Notes: generated by a model from the sequence alone, not told the origin. A stretch of DNA of 29,589 nt from Plantago elongata (GCA_036897095.1 JAYMSP010001697.1:1-29589), one strand, 5' to 3'. Positions 13,524 to 26,000 are shown, counted from the stretch's first letter. A program made the numbers and translations.

Positions 13524-15000
13524 CACCTCGCAGTTGAAGTTGGAGGTTGTGTACACTGAGACTGTCCCGAAAATCATTAAATAGAACCCGGGGAAGCCTT
13601 TTGGTGAAGATGTCTGCGATTTGATATCGAGACGGCATGTGAAGAACCCGAACTTCTCCCTGAGCAACCTGTTCGCGTACAAAGTGAATATCCATCTCAA
13701 TGTGTTTAGTGCGTTGATGTTGCACAGGATTGCCAAAGAGGTATATGGCGCTAACTTTGTCACAGTATACTAGTGTAGCTTTCTTGACATGACACCGGAG
13801 TTCAAGAAGCAAATTACGTAGCCAACAGGATTCTGAAACAACATTTGCGACACCTCGATGTTCGGCCTCAGCACTGGATTTAGACAGTGTGGGTTATCTC
13901 TTAGAAGACCAAGAAATGAAGTTGTCACCGAGAAACACGCAATAACCAGAAGTAGATCGACGAGTATCAAGGCATCCTCTCCAATCAGCATCAGTGTAGG
14001 AAACAAGAGATACGAGAGTGGACTTATAGAGATGAAGTCCATAATCAGTTGTTCCTTGAATGTAGCGAATGATACGCTTGAATGCATTCCTATGACTGAC
14101 TTGTGGATTGTGCATGTGGAGACAAACTTGTTGCACTACATAAGAGATATCTGAGCGGGTGAAGGTAAGATACTGCAATGCTCCAGCAAGGGCACGATAA
14201 TGGGACGGATCAGGACACGGGTTGTCCGTCGAAGAGCCGAGCTTTGCTAGAGTGTCGACCGGAGTGAGGCAGGGTTTGCAACTCGTCATTCTCGCACGGT
14301 CGATGATGTCTTTAGCATAAGTTTGTTGAGAGAGAAACGTCCAGGAAGATGAGCGAGATACGGCTATGCCGAGAAAATAGGTGAGGGGACCCAAATCTTT
14401 CATAGCAAATTCGGCGTTGAGCATAGACATGAAAGATAACCGAAGTTTATCTGAAGAAGTAGTGAGAATGATGTCATCCACGTATAGTAAAATATAAGCA
14501 ATATATTGCCCACGACAGTAAATAAACAAAGAGTGATCGAAGCTGCTAAGCCAATGGTATGAACGAAGTTAGCAAATCGTTGGTACCAAGCTCACGTTGC
14601 CCGTTTGAGACCGTAGAGTGATTTCTAGAGAAGACACATGTAATCCGGTTGAGTGGTGTCCTTGAAACCAATGGGCTGATGCATATATACTGTCTCATGA
14701 AGATTGCCATGGAGAAAGGCGTTTTTTTACATCAAGCTGATGAATAGGCCAAGAATGACATAAGGCGATGCTCAGAACAATCCGAATAGTAGCCGATTTG
14801 ACAATCGGACTAAAAGTCTCATCACAATCGATGCCAACATTTTGAGACTTGCCATCACAAACAAGACGGGATTTGTGCCTCTCAAAAGAACCATCATAAT
14901 TCTTTTTATGACGAAAAACCCACATAGAGTGAATAAGGTTGGCATTAGGTGGACGATGAACCAACTCCCACGTCTTTTTCAAAATAAGAGCGTCAAGCAT
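13513..15000 (-). pseudogene. Copia reverse transcriptase and RNase H, broken
   Basis: RT begins near 15000 with KKTWELVHRPP and WVFRHKKNYDGSFERHK, then ETFSPIVKSATIR, and later the catalytic YVDD (LLYVDDIIL, about 14460-14490) and GPLTYFLGIAV. The segment 14530-14694 holds stops and frame changes around KSLYGLK-like sequence. RNase H shows TDADWRGCLDTRRSTSGY and, after a TAA at 13894-13896 in the same frame, SKSSAEAEHR, HIEMDIHFVRE and ADIFTKRLP. It ends at 13513 inside the LTR. Confidence 0.88.
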
Positions 15001-15220
15001 AGCGGCATTCCAATTTGGATCTTTTAAAGCATTAATGGGATTTCGTGAAGGGCGAAATACTAGTAATGAGGTTTACGTAATCCGGGCCAAAGAACTTGGG
15101 GTTGGAACGGCTAATGTGATTGGGACGAAGTAGGGGAGAGGAGTCGAAGTGAAGTCGAACCGGGGAGAAGAAGCTGGCCGAGTGGCTGGACAGTGGGAGA
15201 CCGAGCAGGAGAAGAGTCGG

Positions 15221-16612
15221 CTAGAGCAAACTGCATGCCGGGGCTGTTTGTGGGCTGATAGGCAATGGACTGACCAGAGGAAAGGGAAGAAGATCCGGCC
15301 TGACCAGCAGTGGGCTGGTCAGGAGGAGTGAGCCGACTAGCAGTGGGCTGGCCGGGTGAAAGAGGGAGCCGACAAACAGTGGGCTAGCTCGGTGACGAAG
15401 TGAGCCGACCAGCAGTAGCTGGCCGGATGAAGCAGCGGTTTGATTGGAGATGGTCGAGTCGGCTGCGTGTAGATAGGGAAGAAGATGGGGCGGATTTTCT
15501 TGGTGAAAAATATCCGGGGAAGGAGACAAGTAGTTAGGAGCTGTGGAGAATGGGAAATAATTTTCAACGAATAAAACATGAAGGGAGATAATTATTTTCT
15601 TACTCGAGAGGTCATAACATTTATATCCCCTATGGTTGTTGGGATAACCTAAGGAAACACAAGGTGTATAACGAGCTTTGAGCTTGTTAATAGTTTGAGA
15701 ATGAAAAATAGGGTAGCCTAAGCAACCGAAAATTCGAAGATGAGAATAAGTGGGGGTTTTGCGAAAAAGGATTTGAGTAGGGGAAGAAAAGGCCAAAAGT
15801 TTGGTGGGGAGAATGTTGAGAAGATAAGTAGCCATATCAAGGGTATGGTGCCAAAACGATAGTGATATACATGCATGTGCAAGTAAAGTACGCATGATGT
15901 TATTAATCGTCTTGATTTTCTGTTCGGCTTTCCCGTTTTGAGGTGAGGTGTAAGGACATGAAAAACAAAAGAGGAGGCCATTATCTTTGCAAAAGTTCGA
16001 AATTGCCTATTATCAAATTCACGACCATTATCACATTGAATCGTTTTAATATTTCTTTCAATTTGAGTACGAATGAAGTTTTGAAAGGATAAAAAAAATG
16101 GAGTAGACTTGTGATTTATGTGCTATAGGAAAGGTACATAAGTAATTATATAATCATCTAAAAAAAGACATAATAGCGATGACCCATAGAACTGGAAACG
16201 GGAGATGTCCATAAATCATTGTGAATGAGTGCCAAAGATTCGGTGAAGCGGAGGATTGCGATGAGCTATGGTGGGCGAGAGGGTAGAGGTCCCCGGTACT
16301 ATAGCATCTCATTAGACGATTCCCCGTTTGAAGGTCCTTAACAGAAAAACTAAGAGGATCAAATTCAACAGAAACTTTGTTTATCTTTTATAAACTTACG
16401 AATAGAAACAAGGTTTTTGATGATATGAGGAGCATGCAAGATGTTGTAGAGATTAAACGGAGGGTAAGGTTTAGGGAGGGAACCATGACTATAACCTCTA
16501 ATGGGAATATTACTACCATTACCAACAATAATGCCCGAATTTGTGCTCAAATTAGAATAAGACGTGATTGACGGTCATGTGAGAAGTAGCACCAGTATCC
16601 ATGTACCACTGA
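15221..16612 (-). pseudogene. Copia protease and integrase, broken
   Basis: Protease motif WYMDTGATSHMT lies near 16570-16605, followed by SGIIVGNGSNIPIRG and the pre-integrase block LYNILHAPHIIKNLVSI (16365-16550). The integrase zinc-binding part appears largely deleted: sequence passes from LWHS almost directly into core-like residues near 16200-16250. The core then shows IQCDNGREFDN (around 16020-16050) and TSPQNGKAE (about 15930), the second and third parts of the catalytic triad region. The next long frame (15221-15895) has the FGCLGYP motif and a Ser/Pro/Leu-rich linker with 12-residue repeats. Confidence 0.85.
15295..15438 (-). repeat. 36-bp tandem repeat in the integrase-RT linker
   Basis: The block AGCCGACnAGCAGTGGGCTGG recurs with starts at 15331, 15367 and 15403, with a diverged unit at about 15295. 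The period of 36 bases equals 12 codons, so the protein linker would grow in frame. Confidence 0.75.
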
Positions 16613-17664
16613 TCATCCGGTTGTTGAAGCTAGAGAGCTTGCATTGCACCATCGATGTTGGTAGGGGCATAACCGGAAGGGGCTTGCATAGGGTAAGCCT
16701 GGGGGCGAGGGCCGAGAAGCCCAGAGCCAGGTCCCGGGTTCGGGCCGGTAGTAGGTTGCCAAGTCGTGGTGGGGTAGGAACAAAGGGGAATGGCCCAAGG
16801 AGGGCATCCCATGACGACCAAGCAGGAAATTGCCAGGTAGTAGCGGGTTGTTGGTGTTAGTTGCTAGGTTGTCCTTTTCCACGTTTGGAGTTGTTGGAGG
16901 TGTTGCTATTCCTTTTGCCATTATTCTTTTTCTTGTTCTAATTGTTGTTGAGATTTCGGTTAATGGTAAAGTTCTCTTGACGAGGGGTGGAGGAGTTGGT
17001 CAAGAGAAAAGTCAAGGAGGAACCACATTCTTCAGCTTCTTCCCTAGAGGTGGTGTCGTGGAGCTTCAATCGAGAACAAAGTTCATAAAGGAGGGTAAGG
17101 TCTTCTTCTGTTGAATATGGGTGACAAAATTGGAATAGGTCTCAGGAAGACCTGCTAGAGTGCGGAGGCGTTAGTCGGAGACAGGAGATCCAACATTGGC
17201 AAGTTGATCGACAATCGATTTGAGGCGATTGCAGTAAGTGACCACTGAGGAGAAATCTGCCATCTTCATGTTGGTGAAGTCGATTTCAAGGAAAGTTGCT
17301 CGGTAATTCTAATTATCCTGGAAAATACCATGAATACGATTTCAAGCTTGTTCGGCAGTGTCGTCGGCCACAAGGATTGACGAGAGGATGTCAATAGAGA
17401 CAGTGGCATAAATCTATTGAAGGAGGACAACGTCGAGGCGTTTCCATTGAGCGAGATCGGATTTCTTGGACTTGAGATAGGTTTCAAGTTCAGTTTCATC
17501 CGTAGGTGGGATGATATGCTCAATAACGGAGTGGACCGTGGCTTGAACTTTGAGAGGGTTGCCCATTCGGGATATCGAGCGGTTTCCATGTCGAGGGTGA
17601 TATGAATCAAAGCCTTGGCGTTGGTAGTGTTGATAGCGGAATGGAAGATGGTTTTGTCCGACAT
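16613..17664 (-). pseudogene. Copia gag (UBN2 family), broken
   Basis: Starts at ATG 17664 (MSDKTIFHSAINTTNAK), followed by copia gag blocks spread over frames: HIIPPTDETELETYLKSKKS and QWKRLDVVLLQ (frame of 17414-17833), and, read over further stops, AEQAWNRIHGIF and [12 protein letters not shown]. The C-terminal part is Pro/Gly/Gln-rich (16630-16860). No intact zinc knuckle was recognised. Multiple frameshifts and stops make it non-functional. Confidence 0.82.
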
Positions 17665-17879
17665 GGTGAAGGATCGAACGAGAAAAGAGAAGGGGGCAGC
17701 GGAAGTTGGTTCGCAGGCGCGTTGTTATGGAGAAACAACATGATGGATTGGCGCAGTCAATCTGCGTGAGGCAGTAGAGACCGGAATTTGTGAAAATTGG
17801 TTGTGTGTGGCAGACCAGTTCAGGGGACGACAATCGGCGATGAGACTGTTGACGTGAGGTCGGGGAAGGAATGTTTGCT

Positions 17880-17898
17880 GGAACCTAACTTGATACCA
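17880..17898 (-). other. Primer-binding site of the complete copia element
   Basis: The - strand reads TGGTATCAAGTTAGG directly abutting the LTR. Its first eight bases match the complement of the initiator-Met tRNA 3' end; the remainder has diverged. Confidence 0.7.
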
Positions 17899-18058
17899 TA
17901 TAAGATTATGAGTAATAATGCGTGATTATATTCAATATGAAATATGGTATTTATACAAATACAAATAGAAAGAATTCTGACTATACTAGATATATCTATT
18001 CTTACTATACTACTAGAACTATATTAGATATATACAAATCTAATTATCTAGTCTATAA
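17899..18058 (-). repeat. 5' LTR of the complete copia element
   Basis: On the - strand it runs from TTATAGACTAG (18058) to ATAATCTTATA (17899). Compared with the 3' LTR, the second base is T instead of G, and the middle differs by indels (ACTAGATATATCTATTC block). It would carry the element promoter. Confidence 0.88.
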
Positions 18059-18063
18059 ATGAA

Positions 18064-18440
18064 TTGTCAAAGGGTCCAAAGCTAGCATGATAAACTCAGT
18101 GAACGGTATTACTCTAGTTAGTTAGAGTGAGTAAGTATGTAATTCTAATAACTCAGTGATGGCGCCCATTCGATCCTACAATAATTTGGAGTAAGAAACT
18201 TGTTTCCCATGTCATGTGCAACTTTCTCAATCTCTAAATTGATGTAAAAAGAACCCGCACTGGGCCGGGTGTTATATACAAGTCTAGGTGTGACGGATTT
18301 TTGCTTTAACAACTCGCGTCATATATGTTAGGTGTAATTGAAATTAGTAGAGAATTATACTAATTTGATCTTTTTAGATACATGACAACCTAGAAATTGA
18401 TACCTATGATGAATGATCTATTATTATTATATAAAAAAAG
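18064..18440. other. Spacer right of the copia element
   Basis: No gene or clear repeat seen. The first bases resemble the interrupted 56-bp repeat (see 13261-13366). Confidence 0.5.
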
Positions 18441-18444
18441 TTAA

Positions 18445-18655
18445 AATAATTAACGGATCAACTTTTATTCTTTTTATATTACTTTTACCATGATTATTCT
18501 TTTATTTATAATATTTTATATGGTTTAATCTTATTAAAATTATAATATAATTAATAATTCTATTATAATGTAAAATTATATTAATTCAATATTTTTTTCA
18601 ACGATTAATAAGTTGAAAGTTTACATGCAAATATACCGTGTCAATTTTCTAATAA
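18445..18655 (+). mobile_element. Stowaway-like MITE relic, copy 1
   Basis: Matches the reverse complement of 27680-27900 over about 200 bases. Shared blocks include CGGATCAACTTTTATT, TTAATAATTCTATTATAATG, GAGTTGAAAGTT (here AAGTTGAAAGTT) and GTGTCAATTTTCTA. The arrangement resembles plant Stowaway-type elements with degenerate TACTCCC-like ends, but the ends and TA duplications are not clear, so the class is tentative. Confidence 0.5.
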
Positions 18656-21063
18656 AAGAAGTATATATTCTATGCCTATATAAATTCTACAACTTGTGAA
18701 TAGATGTAATAATATAAGAATTCAATATCAAATTTGATTCATTTTTATTTTTTCATGTTCAAAATATGAGATGCCAGGTGTAAAATATGGGACAACATAA
18801 TTGAAAAGAATACAGACACATGATCAAATTCTTAGAAGATAAATTTCATAAATTAAATAAAAATAGGAGAAATAGACAGACATACTTGTTTGGATGTTTC
18901 CTTAAATTAATGAATTTAATTTTAGAGAAAATGAAAACTGACAACATGCGAGGACCAAATTATTAGGCTACCAATATTGATGGAAACTTCTTGAAAATGG
19001 GTAAACTACAAATTTTGCAGTTTTGCTATTTATTTGACCAATTTATTAATATAGTGGTACACCATGCCTCGTAATATATACAAATTACAATGGTCAACGG
19101 TGACCAATGAGCCTAGTTTGACACATAAACTAGCAATTTGACACATGCTCATCCTGATAAATTTATCTGGTTTACAAATAACTTAATAAACTTGTGCTTA
19201 AAAAATAATCAATCCTTCATTTTGACACCTTATATATGTATCTATCTATAGATCAATTTTTATTCTCAAACATTTATATAGTACTCTACTCTCAAATGAT
19301 ATGAGAATTTCTTCAAATATATTTAATTTATTAGATATTAAAATATAAACATGACAAGGGCTACGTTATATATGGCAAGTACATTTTAAACATTTCACGC
19401 GACATTCTTATACTCCTCCTCTTTTAATCTATTTTTTCCTTTTATTGGTTATTTTTAATTATTAATAGTTAATAAAATATAAAATATAAAAATATAAAAG
19501 TTATGCTAAATTTTGTATTTCTTTGTACTCTACAAATAGAGACCACCCATGACTATATTTCAAAAATTATAAACTTTACGAGGTTTAAAATTTTAATTTA
19601 CCGAAATATATTTTTTTAATTGAATATGTTTAATTAAAATATAAGTTTTTATTCAAATCTTTTTGTATAGAAAGTAACTCAAAAACTTAAGTCAAGAGTG
19701 AATGGGATAATTTATAGTAATTTTAATTTATCTTTTACCAAATAAATACAAGAAAAATATAAAGATGATAAGTTTACAAGTCCAGTCAATACAATGCGTT
19801 TTCCGTCATGTGTAGAATGTTGCACGTTAATTGTCTTTTTTCAAGATGTGATAATCGAAATCTCCTTTAAGACACGTTAATTTATGTAATTTGTTATTTT
19901 ATTTATAGTTAATTAATTGCTATGATTAACTGCTAAACATTGAATGATATAATTTCTTTCATTTGTTTATATTTATCTACTTAAATAATTTAAAATAATT
20001 ATATACTTTGTAAGAAATCATTTAATTCACTCCCCATTCATTTCGAAAGTTGTTAGCCATGTACATTCTTAAGTCAAAGAAATAGTATACTTGTGAACAC
20101 TAATTTTAGTATTTTCTTAATTATGTTAAGTAGAAAACAACGAAGTATATAAAAACCTGACCTAAAATTTCATAAAAAAAATTATGAGTATTATTTAAGT
20201 ACATAACAACTTAGATGCATGTATAATCCATTTGAATTGGAACAGGGGTTTATAACAACGACGATGGGCATAATCAAACATACTAAATACTTTGTAGACC
20301 CATCAACATCGTCACAACTCTAGATCCGCAGGAAATTCTTTATTACCTATTAAATCCTCTCTCAATGTTTTTAGCAATAAATCTCTGCATCAAATTCGGG
20401 TCAATTTCGTTTAGTACCCCTCTTAGATTTTTTAATTACACTTTGGCCCCTGTTATTTCAACAATAACATATAGATCCATTTTTTCGTTAACTACAAGAA
20501 TGATGCCAAACACGGCCTTATTTAATTTGTCACTTTAAAAAGGTATTCCTTATTCCTTTCTAATTCAACTTAAATTTTTTATTTTTTATTTTCTGTTAAG
20601 TATCATATTTATTGGTTAATAACATGAATTAAAAAAAATATAGTGGTGTTTTATAATTTTCACAATATAATTATAATTTCCATCATATAAATAATTATTG
20701 GACCTGATTGCAAAATTATAAATAATTTCCAGACCAAATTGAAAGCTTGATTGAAATTTTAAAAAAAAATTGGGGGGAAGAAAAATAAAGTCCCATCAGA
20801 GATAGCCAGAGTTGTAACAACTCCAATGGTGACGTTATTTCCACAACTCCATCCGGAGCATCTCCAGTTGGAGCTGTAAATTGCAAAGTATTAATATGAA
20901 TAAATTTTAATTAAAAAAGTAATTCATAGTCAATGAAAAATCGACTAATATTAATGAAAAAAATCAATTCATGATCAATGAATATTAATAAAAAATTATT
21001 CATATTATTAAAAATGTATATCCATCACTCATTGATCATATTGGTGATGGTGCATACTTCTAG
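18656..21063. other. Long AT-rich spacer
   Basis: About 2.4 kb with no supported gene. It holds short poly-A/T runs. A possible small-element end lies near 20815-20880, where GTTGTAACAACTCC, CCACAACTCC and GAGCATCTCCAGTTGGAGC occur together, but no ends could be fixed. Confidence 0.55.
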
Positions 21064-21705
21064 GACAGAGTTATATTAGCTCCCACTAATGACATCGTAC
21101 TATGTAATATCTCTTTTACATGGTGATGTCCACGAGTTTCTCAGTTCTTATAGCATATGTCCAGATGAGATGACATTGTAAACCGTTAGGATATTTATTC
21201 GATTGAATTCCTAAATACCATCAGGACGTCAGATATTCCCAATCATTTGATCCGTCTGAAAGTTGGATGTCCTAATATGCTATTGAGCAATGTAGACCAA
21301 GCTTTAGGGCTGTGTAATAGTACACGCTTGATTGTGAGTGAAATTGGGAAACAAGTCATTAAAGATGATATCTGGATACAATGCAGGCCAAAAGGTTCTT
21401 ATAGCACGTATGATTTTCACTCCGTCCCGTATTGTTAAATTCTCCATCATGTTTCAAAGGATGCAGTTTCCCATCTCTGTTTGTTATGCTATGACTATAA
21501 ACAAATCACCAGGACAATCACTGTCCAATATAGGCCTTTACCTCCCAACACCAGTATTCAGTCACGATCAGTTGTATGTTGCTTTCTCTAGATTCACGAG
21601 TAAAAAGGCCGGGGTTGAAGGTTGATCTTAGATGAAGAAGCGAAATCCTCATATTCTACAACCAATGTGATTTATAAGGAAGTGTTATGTAACCTAAAGT
21701 TTTAT
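21064..21705 (+). pseudogene. Helitron helicase C-terminal remnant
   Basis: Fragments of the PIF1-like helicase of plant Helitrons appear in order over several frames: DRVILAPTNDIV (21064 on), VHEFLSSYSICPDEM, LKVGCPNMLLSNVDQALGLC and [15 protein letters not shown] (21247-21438). Another frame (21338-21625) has [31 protein letters not shown] and [13 protein letters not shown]. After a further frameshift near 21620 the C-terminal tail [15 protein letters not shown] and VIYKEV is seen. In the family this enzyme unwinds DNA during rolling-circle transposition. The N-terminal Rep domain, upstream helicase motifs and Helitron ends are absent. Confidence 0.88.
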
Positions 21706-22255
21706 TTTATCTTTCATATTAGTTGATACATTGTTACTTTTATATTTGATATTATTATTAGTTTTGTAATTATCTTTAATAAATTTTATTACAATACATT
21801 GTATGTAACAGTAAAAAAATTTCATGGCAACGTCACCGAATCAGTATTAATTTTACTATACAAAAAATAATATCATATAAGTATAATTATATATATTACG
21901 TGAGCGATCAAAGTAGATGTGATGCAATATATATCTATATATCCTGATATTCCTTAAACTTTTTACAAGAATGAAAAGTTATTATAATATTGTTATGACA
22001 AATCCAACCTTAATAATATTCATACATAGCTGCCTGAAGACCATTTTACTAGACAATATTACACTCAAATTAGACGTAAACACTGACTATTAACCTGACG
22101 TAATATGTCTTACTAACTCTTCAATCTACGTTGCAAGTCAATGGCCGATGAACCATCAAGACGGAAACGAGAAGTAAAATCCACAATTACCCTGTTCATG
22201 AGTTACAATCCCATATTTTTTTCTGTTAAAGAAGCAATTATAAAATTAATATACA
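21706..22255. other. AT-rich spacer, probable promoter of the ankyrin gene
   Basis: No gene seen. The right half should include the promoter of the ankyrin-repeat gene, but several TATA-like AT stretches (for example ATTATAAAATTA near 22238) make a specific call unsafe. Confidence 0.4.
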
Positions 22256-23042
22256 CTCCACCATGGGCCCATTTCAGCTTGATGCTCTATACAGGCGGCT
22301 AAGGTTTTTTTGTTCACTTGTGAGTGTTACATCAATGGAGTCCATTATCACCACTAACCATTTTTCCCTTTCTTTATTCCTCTTCATCACCATCCTCAAT
22401 TATCATCCCACCAAAAACAAGAAAGAAAGAAAAAGATTATATCCATCTTATTACTGTACATTGATAATTGATTGATTCCCAAAATAAAGTTACTCTTCTC
22501 TAAAAGGTTGTTGTGTGTGTTGTGCAAATACTTACAACATCAGTCAGACTATGTTGTGCACATGTGGGATGGTGTTTTGTTAGTCCCTAAATTTCTGTTA
22601 GATTCTCCACATTATTTAATGGAAAAAAAAAATCCAATCTTTTTTCTCAGATTTCAGTGTTTGCTGATCCTTATTGATTGAAGAATCAAGAATAATTTTT
22701 TTCTTTGCTTTTCAGCTACTTGTTTGCACTGATTGATGCTTGGCACCTTTGCTTGAAGTTTGATATTCTGGGTTTGGTGCCATTTCATCAAATTGGTGTC
22801 TGTATCTTGACCAAGATTGTCAGGTTAGTGCTTTTTGATGTTCTGGTGAGTTTCCTGATTTGTCTTGAGGGTTAACATTTTGGGAATCCAGAAAAGCTTA
22901 CAGCTTGCAATATGGTTGAGACTTGATAGATTTGTAGTTGTGTCTTGAAATGTGTGGATGTGAGCTTTGAGAGTTCACTGATACGATTGGGATTATACTC
23001 TTCTGAAGTTGGTGAGATTGATTAGAGTAGGTTAACAATCTG
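22256..23042 (+). other. Probable 5' leader of the ankyrin gene, with a leader intron
   Basis: A pyrimidine-rich patch at about 22355-22400 resembles plant core-promoter or leader sequence. A strong acceptor (TTCTTTGCTTTTCAG, ending at 22715) indicates at least one intron in the leader; its donor was not fixed. Another donor-like site (GTCAG|GTTAGT) lies near 22823. Short open frames here, including one at 22263 in a good CCACCATGG context, have no domain and may be upstream open frames or noise. Confidence 0.45.
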
Positions 23043-26000
23043 ATGGTGATGGAGAAGCAGATAAGTTTTCGTAATCCGGTTGTAGAAGGACAGCAGAGTT
23101 TTAGAAGTGGGGTGATGGAGAAGCAAATAAGTTTCCGTAATCCGATTGTCGAAAGACAGCAGAGTTTTAGGAGTGGGGCGATGGAGAAGCAGAAGAGCTT
23201 CAAAGGGTTGATGGAGAAACAGAAAAGCTTTAGGCTAGCATTTGAGAGGCAGATGAGCTTTGGTGGGGAGAGGAAAAAGAGTAAGGATTCGCCAGGGAAG
23301 CGAGGGGATTCACCTCTTCATCTTGCTGTTCGTGCGGGGAATTTAGGGAAGGTGAAAGAAATTATTCAAAAGTGTGATAGTTCTGATGATGGGGTAAAGG
23401 ATTTGTTGTCGAAGAAGAACCAAGAAGGCGAGACTCCTTTGTATGTTGCTGCTGAAAATGGGCACACTTTGGTTGTTGTGGAGTTGTTGAAGCATTCGGA
23501 TGTTGAGACAGCATCCATTGCGGCCAATAATGGTTATGATCCCTTCCATGTAGCTGCCAAGCAGGGGCACCTTGGTAAGCAAGCTTTTTGTTCTTACTCT
23601 TGGCTACTCTCGGATCCTTAATTTAGTGTAGAAAGGAGATTTGGTTTTTGTGTGTGTGTGATGAACAAGTCCACTCATATAAAGACCATATATATGAACT
23701 TGATACTAGTTTTAAAATGGGCTCATATATGCATCCTCACTGGTAGAGTGTTTTGTAATGGATCTTAATTAAGGAACTGAAAGTTAAGCATGTCTTATCA
23801 CGTAAATGTGATTCTAATCGTTTTTGTTCTCTATTCTAGAGACCAGAGAAACCCTTGTTATACATATACTCTAAGGTAACGAAATAGACACTTACTCCAT
23901 CACAAGCCATTGATGTGGCAAGTTTCATCAGTGTACCTTGTGCCTAAGGTAATTCTGCAAAGAGTGGTCCTGACCATATGATTCAAGAGTAAAAAGAAGT
24001 TCCCACTGCAAACCGCAGAATTTCTCTTGTTAACATATTGAACCGTATCTCCAGCCAGCTACATCTCAACTAGACAGCCATCACATATTGACACTTTCTT
24101 CTTGCAACTCCTACTTGAGGTCATAACTAACAAGTTTGTTAGCTGAACTACTTGTAGTTTGTTGGTATAGTAGAATACTGATTTGATGAAATGAAACAAG
24201 AAGAATCAGTTTGCCTATAAAATAGTTGTTGACTCATACTCTGTCTAAGCTTATATTATTATACCTTCGACCAAGCTAGCTCCAATGATCTAACTGACTT
24301 ACATAATGATGCAATTACTTTAAATATGTTTTCTTAGGGTGGACTTAGACGAGTTAAGTAATCAAATGTTAAGATATATATGTGATTTTTGGTCCATGGA
24401 TGTATAACGACAATCACAGTAGTCCTTTGATCTAATTCTTCAACTATCTGATGTTTGACATATAAGTACTGTCAGTATCATCTGATTCTGAGGGCAACAG
24501 AATCATTAGACTGTCACTTATCCACGTGTATTTATTGCCATCACATTCTTGTCATCTGTTATGGTACCTTTTGCCCAAGTTTGAAGTAACAGTTTATTGA
24601 AGTAGTGCTGAATCAGTGATTTTTTACACTCTTTCATGTCGTGATCTTTGGGTGCAACTTCATGACTCGAGACTCTTTGATGAGATGCTCTTCAGTTCCT
24701 TGTGTATATGTAGTGGTGATGATCTTTTCTTTCTTTTTTTGGTGAACTTGCAGATTTGCTAAATGAGCTGCTGCAACATTTCCCCAGCCTTGTCTTGACC
24801 ACAGATGCAACAAATTCTACAGCCTTACACACAGCTGCTGCTCAAGGACATGCTTCCATAGTAGATCTGCTGCTAGACTTTGATCCAAACCTAGCTAAGA
24901 TAGCTCGTAACAATGGCAAAACAGTGCTCCATACTGCCGCTAGGATGGGCCACTTAGAAGTTGTCAAGTCTCTTTTAGACAAGGACCCAGTTATTGGATT
25001 TAGGGTAGACAGGAAAGGGCAAACAGCATTGCATATGGCGGTTAAGGCACATAATGTTGATATTGTGGTGGAGCTCTTGAAACCTGATCCATCTGTGTTG
25101 TGTGTAGAAGATAACAAGGGAAATACTGCTCTTCATATTGCAACAAAAAAAGGTCGTGCCGAGGTCAGTTCCTTTCTCGTGTTCCTAATCCTATGTAGTC
25201 TGCTCGATACAATAGAAAAATTACTGTTTTTTAAGTAGATTGTTGCAGAGTTGCAAGGTCTAGATGCTTAATAGCGTAATAACTTATGAAGTGCTTTTGA
25301 TTGGAAAGGGTGCCAGAAAGGACTTGGTGGAATACTTCAGGGACTTATGTGTTAACTGCTGGGTGTTTTGAGTTTGGACAATTATTTACCAAAAAATCGA
25401 AGCAGAAAATTTATTTGAAGTCTAAAACATGGATTTTTAACGTAAACCTCAGACTGCTGCTTCTGTATATCATATTTTTGTGTGCCTGAGAACTCTCTTT
25501 GAACTAACATTTGAACTTTGTTGCACTAATGTTTTCCGTAGTTTTGAAATCTTGCGTAGTTTTAAAATATTTTCCGCAGTTTCAATGGAACATAATTACA
25601 ACTTAATGTGGCAGTGCTTTGAAATTCAAGAAAATCTTGTGAAAGACTTAACTTTCCCCAACTATAGGAAAATCCATATCAAGTTAGTGTAAATTGGGTG
25701 AGTGTCATACTCTTGGGGTGGGAGAATTATGAACTTCCTTTATATTAGGAACATCTTGACTTTTACAAGAATTTGACTTAAAATTCACCTGATTCTGTTC
25801 GACAAGATGAAGATACATCATGTGTTCCACTTATCTATTTCCCGGTGTTATCTATTTCCCTCAAGGAATCAGCTTCTATTGTATGATCCGCGTCATTGTG
25901 AGTACACAAAGATTCAGACTTCGCCTGGCGATTAACTTGCGGACTTTGCTTAAACACTCATTAATGATGATCATGCAACACGGAAGTTTTAAATGGCATT

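Larger units (their letters stand above)
13367..18058 (-). mobile_element. Full-length, inactive Ty1/copia element (4.69 kb)
   Basis: Two related LTRs (13367-13523 and 17899-18058) flank a - strand gag-protease-integrase-reverse transcriptase-RNase H coding region. ATGAA flanks both ends (13362-13366 and 18059-18063), a 5-bp target duplication. A primer-binding site starting TGGTATCAAG lies next to the right LTR. The LTRs differ by many substitutions and several indels, and the coding region carries many stops and frameshifts, so the insertion is old and not autonomous. Confidence 0.93.

Noticed and set aside
16564..17114. Long + strand open frames
   Set aside because: Antisense shadows of the copia gag-protease region; the - strand carries the recognisable motifs.
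22263..22475. 70-codon open frame with a good ATG context
   Set aside because: No domain and a low-complexity tail; lies in the probable leader of the ankyrin gene. Possibly an upstream open frame but unsupported as a gene.
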